Origin: an uncultured Ruminococcus sp. | Lineage (GTDB): Bacteria; Bacillota; Clostridia; Oscillospirales; Ruminococcaceae | Reading direction: 5' to 3' | Assembly: GCA_900541495.1 (NCBI GenBank) | Contig: UQKC01000002.1 | Location: 1-64,000 of the forward strand | Length of the DNA: 64,000 bases | Shown here: positions 32,117-40,985 of the stretch, one piece after another | How the letters are laid out: each line of letters opens with the position of its first letter | How positions within the stretch are numbered: position 1 is the first letter of the stretch | Position numbers and translations under genes: made by a program | The notes under the pieces: generated by a model | The model's database searches: none | The model's input: only the letters and a program-made list of their open reading frames with translations | What the model was told of the DNA's origin: nothing

Positions 32117-32230
32117 GTGGAAAACAGCACATTCTCAACAAGGCAGAATGAAGCCAAGGAGATCGCTGACTATATCAAGAGCCAAAACATTTCACAAATA
32201 AAAATGATATACGGTCAGTCTATGCTTTGA
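32117..32230 (+). pseudogene. remnant of an alpha/beta-hydrolase gene
   Basis: A 37-codon frame from GTG to TGA includes EAKEIADYIKSQNISQIKMI and then YGQSML, which resembles the strand-helix and nucleophile elbow (G-x-S-M-G) of alpha/beta hydrolases. It stops right after the Ser and lacks the rest. It sits in the leader between the + promoter and the CPBP gene. The family call is inference from a short stretch. Confidence 0.45.
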
Positions 32231-32266
32231 TTTTTTGAGCTGACATCAGAAAGGTTATAAATTTCA

Positions 32267-33073
32267 ATGAAAAAATTGCTTATCACAATCGGCAAATCAC
32301 TTTTATTCTTCATCGGCTGGGCATTGCTTGCAGGCTTTCTCCCTATCCCGGATTCATCGAACGGCGCAGTTTGGAGATTTTGGGCGGAGCTGATACCTCT
32401 TTTGGCAATAGTTGTAATGACAGCTTTGTTTTGGTTCATTGAAAAGAAAAAAGTTCCGCTTAATATTGTTTCTTCGCCGCTGAAAAGCTTTGCCATCGGC
32501 ATAATTGCAGGGATAGTGTGGCTCGGAGCAGCGGTCGGGATACTCATTTTGACGAAGACAATGACGATAATTGGACATAATTCCGTTCCGATGATCTGGC
32601 TGTGGATAATTTCCGTATTTCTGAACGCAATTATGCAGGAAATGCTCGTGCGCGGATATTTGTATCAGCTTATAAAAGCAAATTACAACACTGTCGCCGC
32701 GGCTGTTGTCACAACGGCATTATTTACCCTTATGCACGGCGGAGCGTTTGAAGCAGGTATCATACCCGTTCTGAACATTGTGACAATGAGTCTGTTAATG
32801 ACGGCGGTTCTCGAATATACACACTCGCTGACAGCGCCTATCATAATGCATTTTATATGGAACTGCGTTGGAGCGGTGATACTCGGCGGCGTTTCTTTAG
32901 CGGACGATTACCCTAACCTCTGCGTTACTGAATTTACGGGAAATGCTCTGCTGTCGGGCGGAGAGTTTAAAATAGAGGGAAGCGTAGTTGTTTCGCTTCT
33001 GAATACTGCGCTCGCTTTGGTATTTTTATTTTTTATGAAAAAAACTTCAAATAATTCAACCGAAAAGAGATAG
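32267..33073 (+). CDS. CPBP-family intramembrane protease homologue
   Basis: 268 residues, about eight membrane helices. The CAAX-protease-like motif reads QEMLVRG at about residues 124-130, where most members have EExxxRG; the first Glu is Gln. The other conserved sites are present: LFTLMHGG and IIMHFIWN. Members process prenylated or small peptide substrates or act in bacteriocin immunity. GAAAGG before the ATG marks the start. folC starts 5 bases after the stop. Confidence 0.8.
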   Translation: MKKLLITIGKSLLFFIGWALLAGFLPIPDSSNGAVWRFWAELIPLLAIVVMTALFWFIEKKKVPLNIVSSPLKSFAIGIIAGIVWLGAAVGILILTKTMTIIGHNSVPMIWLWIISVFLNAIMQEMLVRGYLYQLIKANYNTVAAAVVTTALFTLMHGGAFEAGIIPVLNIVTMSLLMTAVLEYTHSLTAPIIMHFIWNCVGAVILGGVSLADDYPNLCVTEFTGNALLSGGEFKIEGSVVVSLLNTALALVFLFFMKKTSNNSTEKR

Positions 33074-33078
33074 AGAAA

Positions 33079-34332
33079 ATGAACATTTATGATGCAATGA
33101 AGTACATAACCGGCTTTTCAAAGCTTGGAAAAGCCGTTACCGACCTTTCGCGCTTCCAACGGATAATGGACGCACTCGGCAACCCACAGGACAGCCTTAA
33201 ATTCGTCCACGTTGCAGGAACGAACGGCAAAGGCTCGACCGTCCGAATGATAGCAGGGGCGCTTTCGGACGCAGGCTACAGAACGGGTGAGTTCACCTCG
33301 CCTTATATCAAAGTCTACAACGACCGCATACGCATAAACGGCGTGAATATCTCCGATGACGAGCTTGCCGCCGTTGTTACCGAGATACAGCCTATCATCG
33401 ACGGACTTGACATTGACTGCTCACAGTTTGAGATATCGACCGCGATAGCTTTTGTGTACTACGCCGCTAAAAAGTGCGATATCATTGTGCTTGAAGCAGG
33501 ACTTGGCGGTCTGCTCGACTGCACGAACATCATCAAAGCTCCTGTTGTTTCGGTCATAACCTCAATTTCGCTCGACCACACGAAAATTCTCGGAGATACC
33601 ATTGAAAAAATCGCACGTCAGAAAGCAGGCATAATCAAAAACGGCTGTCCTGTTGTCCTCGCCTGCAATCAGAAACGTGAAGCAGAGATAGTCATTCACG
33701 GAACAGCCGCAGAAAAGCTCTCCGACTTCGTAACGCCGAACCTTGATAAGCTGAAAATTGAAACCTGCAATGAAACGGGCAACCGCTTCCGCTACTGCGG
33801 CAGAACCTACGAAACGCAGATGATAGGCAAACATCAAATAGACAACGCTCTTACCGCAATTGAAACCTGCGAAGTTCTGCGCAGGAACGGATTTAAGGCG
33901 CTTGGTTACAAAAATATTTACAACGGCGTGAAAAATGCGGTCGTACCCTCACGCTGTCAAATTCTCCGCGCCGACAAGCCGCTCGTTATCATCGACGGCG
34001 CACACAACCCCGACGGAATGAGGTCGCTCGCCGATTTCGTCCGCACTATCGACCGCGAGCCGAAAATAATGGTCTGCGGAATGATGGAGGACAAAGACTG
34101 GCAGACGGCTCTCGGCTTTATGACGCGATATATCGACTACGGAATATGCGTTGACGGCTTTGCACCGAAGACGGTCTTCGCGCCGAAGCTTGAAGAAATG
34201 TTCCGAAGCGGCGCAGTTATGAGCCTTAAAGACGCTGTTCCGCGCGCTATGACTTTGGCAGGCGACAAGGGAATGGTCATTATCGCAGGCTCGCTTTATC
34301 TCGCATCGGCGTTCCAAAAACTGATAGGTTAA
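33079..34332 (+). CDS. folC: folylpolyglutamate / dihydrofolate synthase
   Basis: 417 residues. Mur-ligase fold: P-loop HVAGTNGKGSTVRMIAG at about 44-60, TSPYIKVYNDRIRING, ISLDHTKILGDT, then the C-terminal ligase domain with DGAHNPDGM. It adds glutamate to folates and possibly to dihydropteroate. Length is typical. It follows the CPBP gene by 5 bases and precedes the PAP2 gene by 9, so the three form one + strand operon. Confidence 0.93.
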   Translation: MNIYDAMKYITGFSKLGKAVTDLSRFQRIMDALGNPQDSLKFVHVAGTNGKGSTVRMIAGALSDAGYRTGEFTSPYIKVYNDRIRINGVNISDDELAAVVTEIQPIIDGLDIDCSQFEISTAIAFVYYAAKKCDIIVLEAGLGGLLDCTNIIKAPVVSVITSISLDHTKILGDTIEKIARQKAGIIKNGCPVVLACNQKREAEIVIHGTAAEKLSDFVTPNLDKLKIETCNETGNRFRYCGRTYETQMIGKHQIDNALTAIETCEVLRRNGFKALGYKNIYNGVKNAVVPSRCQILRADKPLVIIDGAHNPDGMRSLADFVRTIDREPKIMVCGMMEDKDWQTALGFMTRYIDYGICVDGFAPKTVFAPKLEEMFRSGAVMSLKDAVPRAMTLAGDKGMVIIAGSLYLASAFQKLIG

Positions 34333-34341
34333 GGTGCATTT

Positions 34342-34854
34342 ATGACAAAGGAAACCTACACAAAGCTCACGGGAGCAATGCGAAAAAAAGCGAAGCTGAC
34401 TCGTCTGCTCAACATTTTGAACAAAGCGCTGACGTATCTCATTTTTGCGGCATATCCAGCAATGCTTGTCTATCTCCTCATAAAAAACCGCGAGCGCTTG
34501 CCTATGGCGATAGCTGTTCCTGCAGTAAGCTTTGTGCTTCTGAGCGTTTTCCGCAGAACAGTAAACTTCCCACGGCCTTATGAGGTCTTTGAAATGCCGC
34601 CCGTTATCCCCAAAAGCACCAAAGGCAAATCGTTTCCGAGCCGACACGTTTTCTGCGTTGCAATAATAGGTGTAACGGCGCTTTATGCTCTCCCCAAACT
34701 GCCCGTTATCGGGATAATAATACTTGTTATTGCAGTGCTTATGGCTGTTCTGCGTGTGTGCTCGGGAGTGCATTTTCCGCGTGATGTTATCGCAGGATTT
34801 TTGTGCGGTGTGCTTATGGGTGCGGCAGGCTATCTGCTCAATTTCAAAGTTTAA
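34342..34854 (+). CDS. PAP2-family membrane phosphatase
   Basis: 170 residues with about five helices. The phosphatase motifs are KXXXXXXRP-like FRRTVNFPRP (about 70-80), PSRHVFC (about 97) and GVHFPRDVIAG (about 141-151), covering the catalytic His residues. It probably removes phosphate from a lipid such as undecaprenyl pyrophosphate or phosphatidic acid. It is the last gene of the operon, followed by a strong terminator. Confidence 0.88.
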   Translation: MTKETYTKLTGAMRKKAKLTRLLNILNKALTYLIFAAYPAMLVYLLIKNRERLPMAIAVPAVSFVLLSVFRRTVNFPRPYEVFEMPPVIPKSTKGKSFPSRHVFCVAIIGVTALYALPKLPVIGIIILVIAVLMAVLRVCSGVHFPRDVIAGFLCGVLMGAAGYLLNFKV

Positions 34855-34897
34855 TGCATCTGCGAAGTTCTGTTTGTGCGAATTTTATAATAAAAGC

Positions 34898-34942
34898 AAA
34901 CCTGTTTCCAAGGATTGGGCATAAATCTTTGGAAACAGGTTT
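34898..34942 (+). terminator. terminator after the PAP2 gene
   Basis: A 17-bp stem (34898-34914 / 34926-34942, one G-T type mismatch) with an 11-base loop is followed by TT, CG and a T-rich stretch. Confidence 0.85.
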
Positions 34943-34984
34943 TTCGTTTATTTTGAAGTGTTTTACGGTATTGGGCAGCCGTCC

Positions 34985-35066
34985 TAAGGAAACGCTGATT
35001 AATACGTTTTTGCCATTTTTCAAAATGGCAAAACGAACGCTTCGCTTTAATCAGCTTTTTCCTAAC
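34985..35066. repeat. 82-bp palindromic repeat
   Basis: Nested arms are an outer CTAAGGAAA-like / TTTTTCCTA pair, GCTGATTAA / TTAATCAGC (34994-35002 / 35047-35055) and an inner TTTTGCCATTTT / AAAATGGCAAAA stem. It lies between convergent genes and may act as a terminator, but its size and layered symmetry fit the small repeats elsewhere in the window. Confidence 0.65.
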
Positions 35067-35079
35067 TTTTATGCGAATT

Positions 35080-35568
35080 TTACGCTATAAATTTTCTCGG
35101 TCGGAACGGCGTTTCAAGCGTCCTCTTTACCTTGAACCAGAAGCTTGTTTCAAACTCTATCGGCTGAACGAATATCGACCTTATCCCCGAAAGGTTCGCG
35201 CCGAGGATATCCGTGAATATCTGGTCGCCGACAGCGCAGGTTTCTTTTCTTTTCACACCAAGCCGCTTCATAGCCTCTTTCATTCCCTTTGGGAGCGGCT
35301 TTCTGCCCTCGGGGACAAAGTCAAGCCCGAGCCTTTCGGCGAACGGCGCAACCCTCGGAGGGTGGTTATTCGACACGATGATGAGCTTTATCCCCTCGCC
35401 TTTTACGGCGCTGAGCCACTCGTCTATGCCCTCTATCGGCGTGGGGTTGTTATGCGTTGTGAGCGTATTGTCAACATCAAGTATCACTGCTTTGATGCCC
35501 ATTTCCGTCAGCGCTTGCGGCGGTATATTCAGTATGCTTTTATATGCTTTGGTCGGTCTGAACAGCAT
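35080..35568 (-). CDS. YqeG-family HAD phosphatase
   Basis: 162 residues. HAD class IIIA motifs: VILDVDNTLTTHN (motif I, about 28-40), IVSNN (motif II, about 64), KPLPKGMKEAM with the conserved Lys (about 90), and VGDQIFTDILGAN (motif IV, about 114-126). B. subtilis YqeG and plant homologues act on phosphatidylglycerophosphate-like lipids. Length is normal. Confidence 0.9.
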   Translation of the reverse strand: MLFRPTKAYKSILNIPPQALTEMGIKAVILDVDNTLTTHNNPTPIEGIDEWLSAVKGEGIKLIIVSNNHPPRVAPFAERLGLDFVPEGRKPLPKGMKEAMKRLGVKRKETCAVGDQIFTDILGANLSGIRSIFVQPIEFETSFWFKVKRTLETPFRPRKFIA

Positions 35569-35705
35569 TTTTCCCTCTCCTAATACTAATCTCTAATAAA
35601 TGTGCAGACAAAAAATCGGCGAAAAAACTATTTAAACCTGTTTTCACAGCTACAAGCTTTTGCTTGATTTTTTGTACACATTCCGATTAGATATTAGCAT
35701 AAAAT

Positions 35706-35740
35706 AAGAACGGCGACAGTTTGACCCTGCCGCCGTTCTT
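35706..35740 (-). terminator. terminator after rpsU
   Basis: AAGAACGGCG / CGCCGTTCTT form a 10-bp stem (35706-35715 / 35731-35740) followed on the - strand by ATTTTAT. It lies 18 bases past the rpsU stop. Confidence 0.85.
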
Positions 35741-35758
35741 GACTAAAGCGATAAATTA

Positions 35759-35932
35759 TTAATATTTACGCTTACGAGCAGCTTCGGACTTCTTCTTACG
35801 CTTTACCGAAGGCTTCTCATAGTGTTCTCTTTTACGAACTTCAGCGATAACGCCGTCCTTTGCGCAACTTCTCTTAAAACGCTTAAGAGCAGTTTCCAAA
35901 GATTCGTTCTTACCAACACGAATTTCTGCCAA
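35759..35932 (-). CDS. rpsU: 30S ribosomal protein S21
   Basis: 57 residues from a TTG start at 35932 with GGAGGGA 7 bases upstream. [20 protein letters not shown] near the N-terminus and the [18 protein letters not shown] basic tail are the S21 signature. S21 binds the anti-Shine-Dalgarno end of 16S rRNA on the 30S platform. It has its own consensus promoter and terminator, so it is monocistronic. Confidence 0.95.
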   Translation of the reverse strand: MAEIRVGKNESLETALKRFKRSCAKDGVIAEVRKREHYEKPSVKRKKKSEAARKRKY

Positions 35933-35988
35933 TTTTATTCCCTCCCTTTGCCGCTCAGGCAGAGGATGATATAAGATATAACTACATT

Positions 35989-36017
35989 ATTATACAATAT
36001 AAATCCCGGATTGTCAA
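35989..36017 (-). promoter_or_regulatory. promoter of rpsU
   Basis: On the - strand TTGACA (36012-36017), 17 bases and TATAAT (35989-35994): a full consensus match suited to a ribosomal protein gene. Confidence 0.85.
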
Positions 36018-36080
36018 GGGTTATCCGAAAAATCCTGCACAAATTTGACGAGATTTTTTGTAAACAATGAGCTAAAATGC

Positions 36081-38522
36081 CTACTTTGCAACGATGTTTA
36101 CTATCCTGCCCTTGACGTATATCTCCTTGACGATATTCTTACCGTCGAGGAAAGCCTTGACCTCGGGCTGTTCTTTAGCCTTTGCAAGAGCGGAGTCCTG
36201 CTCCTCGTCAACACCTACTGTTATCTTGCCCCTGAGCTTGCCGTTGATCTGGACTGCGATCTCGATGGTATCGACCTCAAGTTCTTTTTCGTCGTATGTC
36301 GGCCATGCTTCGTAGGCAATGGTCTTATCGTGACCAAGCCTGCTCCACATTTCCTCGCAGACGTGCGGCGTTACGGGAGAAAGGAGCTTTATAACTCCCT
36401 CTGCGTACTCCTTGGGACATTTTCCTGCCTTATATGCGGCATTCATAAATATCATGAGCTGGCTGATAGCGGTATTGAAGGCGAGTGCTTCAAAGTCATC
36501 GGTGACCTTCTTGACAGTCTGATGGTAAACTCTTGTGAGAGTGCCGTCATTGTCATCGGTGAGGTTTGCAGGCTCGGTGAAAAAATTCCATACTCTTGTG
36601 ATGAACTTTTTGGCGCCCTCGACACCTGCGCTGCTCCACGGCTTGGAGACTTCGAGCGGTCCCATGAACATTTCATAAAGACGGAGGGTATCTGCGCCGT
36701 AATCTCTTACGATATCACTCGGGTTAACGACAAATTCGGGGAATCTCTTGCCCATTTTTATACCGTTTTCGCCGAGGATCATACCCTGATGTACGAGCTT
36801 TTTGAACGGCTCCTTTGTAGGTGCAAGTCCCTTGTCGTAAAGATATCTGTTCCAGATACGGGAATACATAAGATGACCGACTGCGTGTTCGGGTCCGCCG
36901 ATGTAGAGATCAACGGGCATCCAGTGCTTCAGAAGCTCCTGATCCGCAAACTCTTTATCGTTATCGGGGTCGATATATCTGAAATAGTACCAGCTTGAAC
37001 CTGCCGAACCGGGCATTGTGGAGGTCTCTCTTGTACCCTTTATGCCGTTTTTATCGTATTTTTTCCACTCGACAGCATTTTCAAGAGGGGCTTTGCCGTT
37101 CTTGCCCTTATAGTCCTCAAGCTCGGGGAGAATGAGCGGAAGCTCCTCATCGTCAAGGACATATATCTTGCCATCCTCTGTATGAACGACGGGAACAGGT
37201 TCGCCCCAGTAACGCTGACGTGCGAATATCCATTCTCTGAAATGATAATTTGTTGTGCGCTTTGCAACACCCATTTTTTCAAGCTTGCAGGTGATGGCTT
37301 CCTTTGCTTCCTCGACGGTAAGACCGGTAAATTCCTCAGAGTTTATGAGCTTATAGCCCTTACCGAGATAATCGCCCTTTTCAAAGGCTTTTTCGGATAC
37401 ATCAACATGACCGAGCTTTTCATCGCCGTCGATGACCTGTATCATATCGATATTGTGTGCGACTGCATATTCAAAGTCACGCTGATCATGTGACGGAACA
37501 GCCATAACTGCACCCGTACCGTAGCTTGCAAGAACAAAGTCACCGATGAACATTCTGACTTCCTTGCCGTTCACGGGGTTGATGCAGGTAACGCCCTTAA
37601 GCTCGCAGCCCGACTTGGTCTTATTGAGCTCGGTACGATCCATATCATTCTTTTTGAGTGTTTCGTCGATATAAGCCTGAACCTCGTCCTTATTGGTGAT
37701 GCGCGGCATAAGCGACCTGACGATATCCCCGTCGGGGGCAAGCACCATAAATGTGATGCCGTAGATGGTTTCGATACAGGTAGTATAGATGCTGAATTCT
37801 CCGCCGCCTACGATATCGAACCTGACCTCGACGCCTGTTGACTTGCCTATCCAGTTGCGCTGCATTGATTTTGTGGATTCGGGCCAATCTATCTCATCAA
37901 GACCCTCCAGAAGCTTTTCGGCAAAGGCAGGCTGATCTATTACCCACTGCTTCATATTTTTTCTGACAACGGGATAGCCGCCTCGCTCAGACTTTCCGTC
38001 GATGACCTCATCGTTGGAAAGCACCGTTCCAAGCTCCTCGCACCAGTTTACGGGCATATCGACATACTTTGCATAGCCGTCAAGGTAGAGCTGCTTGAAG
38101 ATCCACTGTGTCCATTTATAAAATTTCGGATCGGAGGTTGCGATCATTTTTGACCAGTCATAGTCAAAGCCGAGCTCTTTGAGCTGCTTTGAGAATGTTT
38201 TTATATTTTCCTGCGTAAAGCCGTTTGGGTGATTGCCCGTTGTTACAGCATACTGCTCTGCCGGAAGACCGAATGAGTCGTATCCCATTGGGTGAAGAAC
38301 GTTGTAGCCCTGCATTCTTTTCATACGGGAAACGATATCTGTAGCGGTATAGCCTTCGGGGTGTCCTGCGTGAAGGCCAACGCCCGAAGGGTACGGGAAC
38401 ATATCGAGAACATAATATTTCGGTTTGGAGAAGTCCCGGACATCTGTCTTGAAGCACTCATTCTCCTCCCAGTATTTCTGCCACTTTTTTTCGATCGAGG
38501 CAAAGTCATAGCGTTCTGCCAT
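36081..38522 (-). CDS. leuS: leucyl-tRNA synthetase
   Basis: 813 residues. Class I synthetase: HAGH (residues 51-54) in PYPSGVGLHAGHPEGY, CP1 editing domain (about 220-400), catalytic core with SWYYFRY, the second signature in the variant form KMGKR (GIKMGKRFPEFVVNP), then the anticodon-binding helices and C-terminal domain. It charges tRNA-Leu. The start has AAAAGGA upstream. It lies 24 bases after rsfS at the end of the nadD-yqeK-rsfS run. Confidence 0.95.
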   Translation of the reverse strand: MAERYDFASIEKKWQKYWEENECFKTDVRDFSKPKYYVLDMFPYPSGVGLHAGHPEGYTATDIVSRMKRMQGYNVLHPMGYDSFGLPAEQYAVTTGNHPNGFTQENIKTFSKQLKELGFDYDWSKMIATSDPKFYKWTQWIFKQLYLDGYAKYVDMPVNWCEELGTVLSNDEVIDGKSERGGYPVVRKNMKQWVIDQPAFAEKLLEGLDEIDWPESTKSMQRNWIGKSTGVEVRFDIVGGGEFSIYTTCIETIYGITFMVLAPDGDIVRSLMPRITNKDEVQAYIDETLKKNDMDRTELNKTKSGCELKGVTCINPVNGKEVRMFIGDFVLASYGTGAVMAVPSHDQRDFEYAVAHNIDMIQVIDGDEKLGHVDVSEKAFEKGDYLGKGYKLINSEEFTGLTVEEAKEAITCKLEKMGVAKRTTNYHFREWIFARQRYWGEPVPVVHTEDGKIYVLDDEELPLILPELEDYKGKNGKAPLENAVEWKKYDKNGIKGTRETSTMPGSAGSSWYYFRYIDPDNDKEFADQELLKHWMPVDLYIGGPEHAVGHLMYSRIWNRYLYDKGLAPTKEPFKKLVHQGMILGENGIKMGKRFPEFVVNPSDIVRDYGADTLRLYEMFMGPLEVSKPWSSAGVEGAKKFITRVWNFFTEPANLTDDNDGTLTRVYHQTVKKVTDDFEALAFNTAISQLMIFMNAAYKAGKCPKEYAEGVIKLLSPVTPHVCEEMWSRLGHDKTIAYEAWPTYDEKELEVDTIEIAVQINGKLRGKITVGVDEEQDSALAKAKEQPEVKAFLDGKNIVKEIYVKGRIVNIVAK

Positions 38523-38546
38523 TTATATCAATCCTTTTCATAAAAA

Positions 38547-38909
38547 TTACTTTATCCAAGCGGAAATGTCAACTTCTTCGCCGTCTGCCCAAAGTCTTTC
38601 AAGGTTGTAGAATTCTCTCTGATCTCTTGAAAAAACGTGGACTATGATATCCGAGTAATCGAGGACTATCCAGTTTGAACCGTTGTTGCCCTGAACGCTG
38701 TGCGGCTGAATGCCCTGCTCGCTGAGTTTGAAGTCAACTTCGTCTGCAAGCGCTCTCGTCTGAGTGGAGTTCGTACCGTCCGCAATAACGAAATAATCGG
38801 CAAGAATGGAGATATCCCCTATCTTTATTACCTTTATATCTTCGGCTTTTTTGCTGTCGAGCGCCTTAACGGCGATCTCAAGTATCTGCTGCTGTGTAAG
38901 CTCTGCCAT
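38547..38909 (-). CDS. rsfS: ribosomal silencing factor RsfS
   Basis: 120 residues from the ATG at 38909, chosen because ACGGAGGA is 6 bases upstream and it starts one base after the yqeK stop. Family motifs: ALDSKKAEDIKVIKIGD, ADYFVIADGTNSTQTRAL, GSNWIVLDYSDIIVHVF and REFYNLERLW. RsfS binds L14 on the 50S subunit and blocks subunit joining when nutrients are low. Confidence 0.95.
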   Translation of the reverse strand: MAELTQQQILEIAVKALDSKKAEDIKVIKIGDISILADYFVIADGTNSTQTRALADEVDFKLSEQGIQPHSVQGNNGSNWIVLDYSDIIVHVFSRDQREFYNLERLWADGEEVDISAWIK

Positions 38910-38910
38910 T

Positions 38911-39495
38911 TTATTCCTCCGTTTTTTTGCAAATTTCCGTATAGTAATTGTAAGCTTCAAGCGTCTGTGTCGGGATAAGCGAACCCTTTTCCATAACTTC
39001 GCTTATCGAGTGCTTTACAGCTTCGAGTATCGACTTTTTTATATCGGCAAAAGCAAGCTTTCGGAACCTTTCAACGTCCTTGAAGCTTCGTTCGACCGAA
39101 ACAAGGTCAGCCATATAGACTATCTCTTCAAGCTCGCTCATTGCCGCTCTGCCCGTTGTGTGATAGCGTATGGAGTTGAGGAAATCCTCACTCGTGAAGC
39201 CGAACACGGTTTCGGCATAGTATGCTCCTGCGACCGCATGATAGAGCGCAGGCGTTTTCAGCTCCGCTTCGCAGACATTTCTGCGCGACTTTTTCACCAT
39301 TGCAAGCTGTTCATCCTGCGGAAGCTCCTTGCAGCAGTCGTGAACAAGACCTGCCGTGTAAGCTTCATTCGGGTCTTTGTAGCCGTGCGCCTCGGCAAGC
39401 TTTTTCGCCATATCGGCAACATTCAAACTGTGTGTAAAGCGCTTTTTTGAAAGTCTAATGCTTAAAATATCGGTAAGCTCCGCATCGGAATACAT
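38911..39495 (-). CDS. yqeK: HD-domain hydrolase YqeK (Ap4A hydrolase type)
   Basis: 194 residues. HD motifs: RFTHSLNVADMAKKLAEAHG (His at about 22) and AGLVHDCCKELP (HD at about 52), with a later His-rich helix ending at RYHTTGRAAMS. YqeK enzymes symmetrically cleave diadenosine tetraphosphate using iron. It lies between nadD and rsfS, its usual place in Firmicutes, with a 4-base gap to nadD. Confidence 0.9.
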   Translation of the reverse strand: MYSDAELTDILSIRLSKKRFTHSLNVADMAKKLAEAHGYKDPNEAYTAGLVHDCCKELPQDEQLAMVKKSRRNVCEAELKTPALYHAVAGAYYAETVFGFTSEDFLNSIRYHTTGRAAMSELEEIVYMADLVSVERSFKDVERFRKLAFADIKKSILEAVKHSISEVMEKGSLIPTQTLEAYNYYTEICKKTEE

Positions 39496-39499
39496 TTTA

Positions 39500-40120
39500 T
39501 CAGTCCTTTATTCGTTCGTAAATGCGATTTTCCTCTATATATTCTACTACATTTTTATCCATATAGCAAGATAAATCGGAATTTTTTATAATTTTTTCAC
39601 GAATTTCCGATGAAGAAAGCTCGAACGCCGAAATTTCCGTGACTATGACCTTTCCGAAGCGTGAAAGCTGCGCAGCCTTTCCCCGAAGCCGTTCAATATC
39701 ACTGCCGCCGTCCTCACGCGAAGCCGCAACGACCGTACACATTTTCAGAATGTCCTGCCAGCGATGCCATTTATCGAACGAGAGCAGCATATCGCTCCCC
39801 ATTATGAAGAAAAGCTCATCTTCGGGGAATTCTTCGCGGAAATGCTCGACCGTATTCACGGAATAGCTCACCTCGGGGTGCGACAGCTCCCAGTCGCTCA
39901 CCGTCACATACGGCAGCTTTGCAAATGCGAGCCTGCACATTTGGAGTCGGTCTTTTCCGTCCGCAACAAAGCCTGCGCTGTCCTTTTTGAACGGCGAAAT
40001 GAATGTCGGAATGACGTAAATGCGGTCAATGCCGTTCTTCTCCGCCGTTTCCTTAACAAGATTGACGTGACCGTTGTGGACGGGGTTGAAGCTTCCGCCG
40101 AATAACGCAATTCTGCTCAT
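39500..40120 (-). CDS. nadD: nicotinate-nucleotide adenylyltransferase
   Basis: 206 residues. The nucleotidyltransferase signature GGSFNPVHNGH is at residues 8-18, and the C-terminal SSSEIREKI matches the ISSTxIR motif. It makes deamido-NAD from nicotinate mononucleotide and ATP. The ATG lies one base after the yhbY stop; the ribosome binding site is weak, so coupling to yhbY is likely. Confidence 0.95.
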   Translation of the reverse strand: MSRIALFGGSFNPVHNGHVNLVKETAEKNGIDRIYVIPTFISPFKKDSAGFVADGKDRLQMCRLAFAKLPYVTVSDWELSHPEVSYSVNTVEHFREEFPEDELFFIMGSDMLLSFDKWHRWQDILKMCTVVAASREDGGSDIERLRGKAAQLSRFGKVIVTEISAFELSSSEIREKIIKNSDLSCYMDKNVVEYIEENRIYERIKD

Positions 40121-40121
40121 A

Positions 40122-40409
40122 TCAGAACTTTATCTTCGGGTGCTGCGGATTACGCTTGAAAAGAACTATCTTGTTTCCGATGACCTGAACGACCTCGGAC
40201 TTGGTCTTTTCGGCAAGCTCTGCAGCTGCTTCCACAGGGGAAAGCATTGCGCCCTCGAGGACTTTCATCTTGATTATTTCTCTTGCTTTGAGCGCGTCGC
40301 TGACCTGAACAACGAGTGTGTCAACGATGCCGTTTTTACCGACCTGCAAGATCGTATCTTCTGTGCTTGCGATACTTTTAAGTGCCGCTCTCTGTTTGCT
40401 TGTAAGCAT
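40122..40409 (-). CDS. yhbY: CRM-domain RNA-binding protein YhbY
   Basis: 95 residues covering one CRM domain: LTSKQRAALKSIA at the N-terminus, ILQVGKNGI, ALKAREIIKMKVLEG and the closing VQVIGNKIVLFKR with the GxxG-like loop. YhbY associates with pre-50S particles. GAAAGGA before the ATG marks the start. It leads the nadD-yqeK-rsfS group. Confidence 0.93.
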   Translation of the reverse strand: MLTSKQRAALKSIASTEDTILQVGKNGIVDTLVVQVSDALKAREIIKMKVLEGAMLSPVEAAAELAEKTKSEVVQVIGNKIVLFKRNPQHPKIKF

Positions 40410-40439
40410 ATTAAAAATTCCTTTCGTTTGATCAATAAA

Positions 40440-40683
40440 TTACATATTATAAGTTACCGTTGCGGAGATCAGCAATGTCACTGCGATTGAAGAGATCACA
40501 TAAGTTCCGCCGATAACGCCGAATATTATACCGCAGGTTTTCAGCAGTTTTTTCCGTTTCTTCGGGACTGCACTTTTTGCTTTTCACAAGGAACACGATA
40601 CAGCATACTATTATGACGGCAGGAACACCGTACAAAACAATTATGCTGAAAATATTTATCAATACTCCCATCAATGTCAGCAT
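40440..40683 (-). pseudogene. frameshifted small membrane protein, paralogue of 40723-40983
   Basis: The open frame from 40683 reads VCCIVFLVKSKKCSPEETEK and then leaves the conserved frame, ending at 40447 with an Arg-rich tail. In the neighbouring frame the sequence continues KLLKTCGIIFGVIGG to a TAA at 40440, aligning with KLLKTNTVIFGAMTGG of the paralogue. The switch falls at a run of six A (40548-40553 on the + strand as T). One extra base, a sequencing error, phase variation or ribosomal slippage are all possible. Confidence 0.65.
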
Positions 40684-40722
40684 AGTTATTCTTCTTTTAT
40701 ACTTTTTTAATCATTCTATATT

Positions 40723-40983
40723 TCAAGGAGTTATATAGACTATCGTTTTTGAACTGAGCCAGATAAGCACGATCCCCAAAACAATAAAGCCGCCCGTCAT
40801 TGCTCCGAAAATGACGGTGTTCGTTTTAAGAAGCTTTTTCCTATCCGATCTGTCTGCACCGCATTTTATATATTTTACCAGAAACACGATAAAACACACC
40901 GCCGCTGTCAGCGGAACACCGAATATTGCCAGAATGCTTGCAATGCAGAACAGTATCTCATAGATCCCACTCACGTACTGCAT
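40723..40983 (-). CDS. small two-helix membrane protein
   Basis: 86 residues from the ATG at 40983 (GGGGGA upstream, overlapping the rdgB stop). Two membrane helices (about 8-33 and 58-80) are separated by a Cys plus Lys/Arg-rich loop (KYIKCGADRSDRKKLLKT). Function is unknown. It is a paralogue of the frameshifted gene downstream. Confidence 0.6.
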   Translation of the reverse strand: MQYVSGIYEILFCIASILAIFGVPLTAAVCFIVFLVKYIKCGADRSDRKKLLKTNTVIFGAMTGGFIVLGIVLIWLSSKTIVYITP

Positions 40984-40985
40984 GA

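Noticed and set aside
36045..36998. 317-codon + strand frame opposite leuS
   Set aside because: It is the antisense of an intact leuS, has no ribosome binding site and shows no protein family; similar long antisense frames opposite smc, topA, ftsY and addA were dropped for the same reason.
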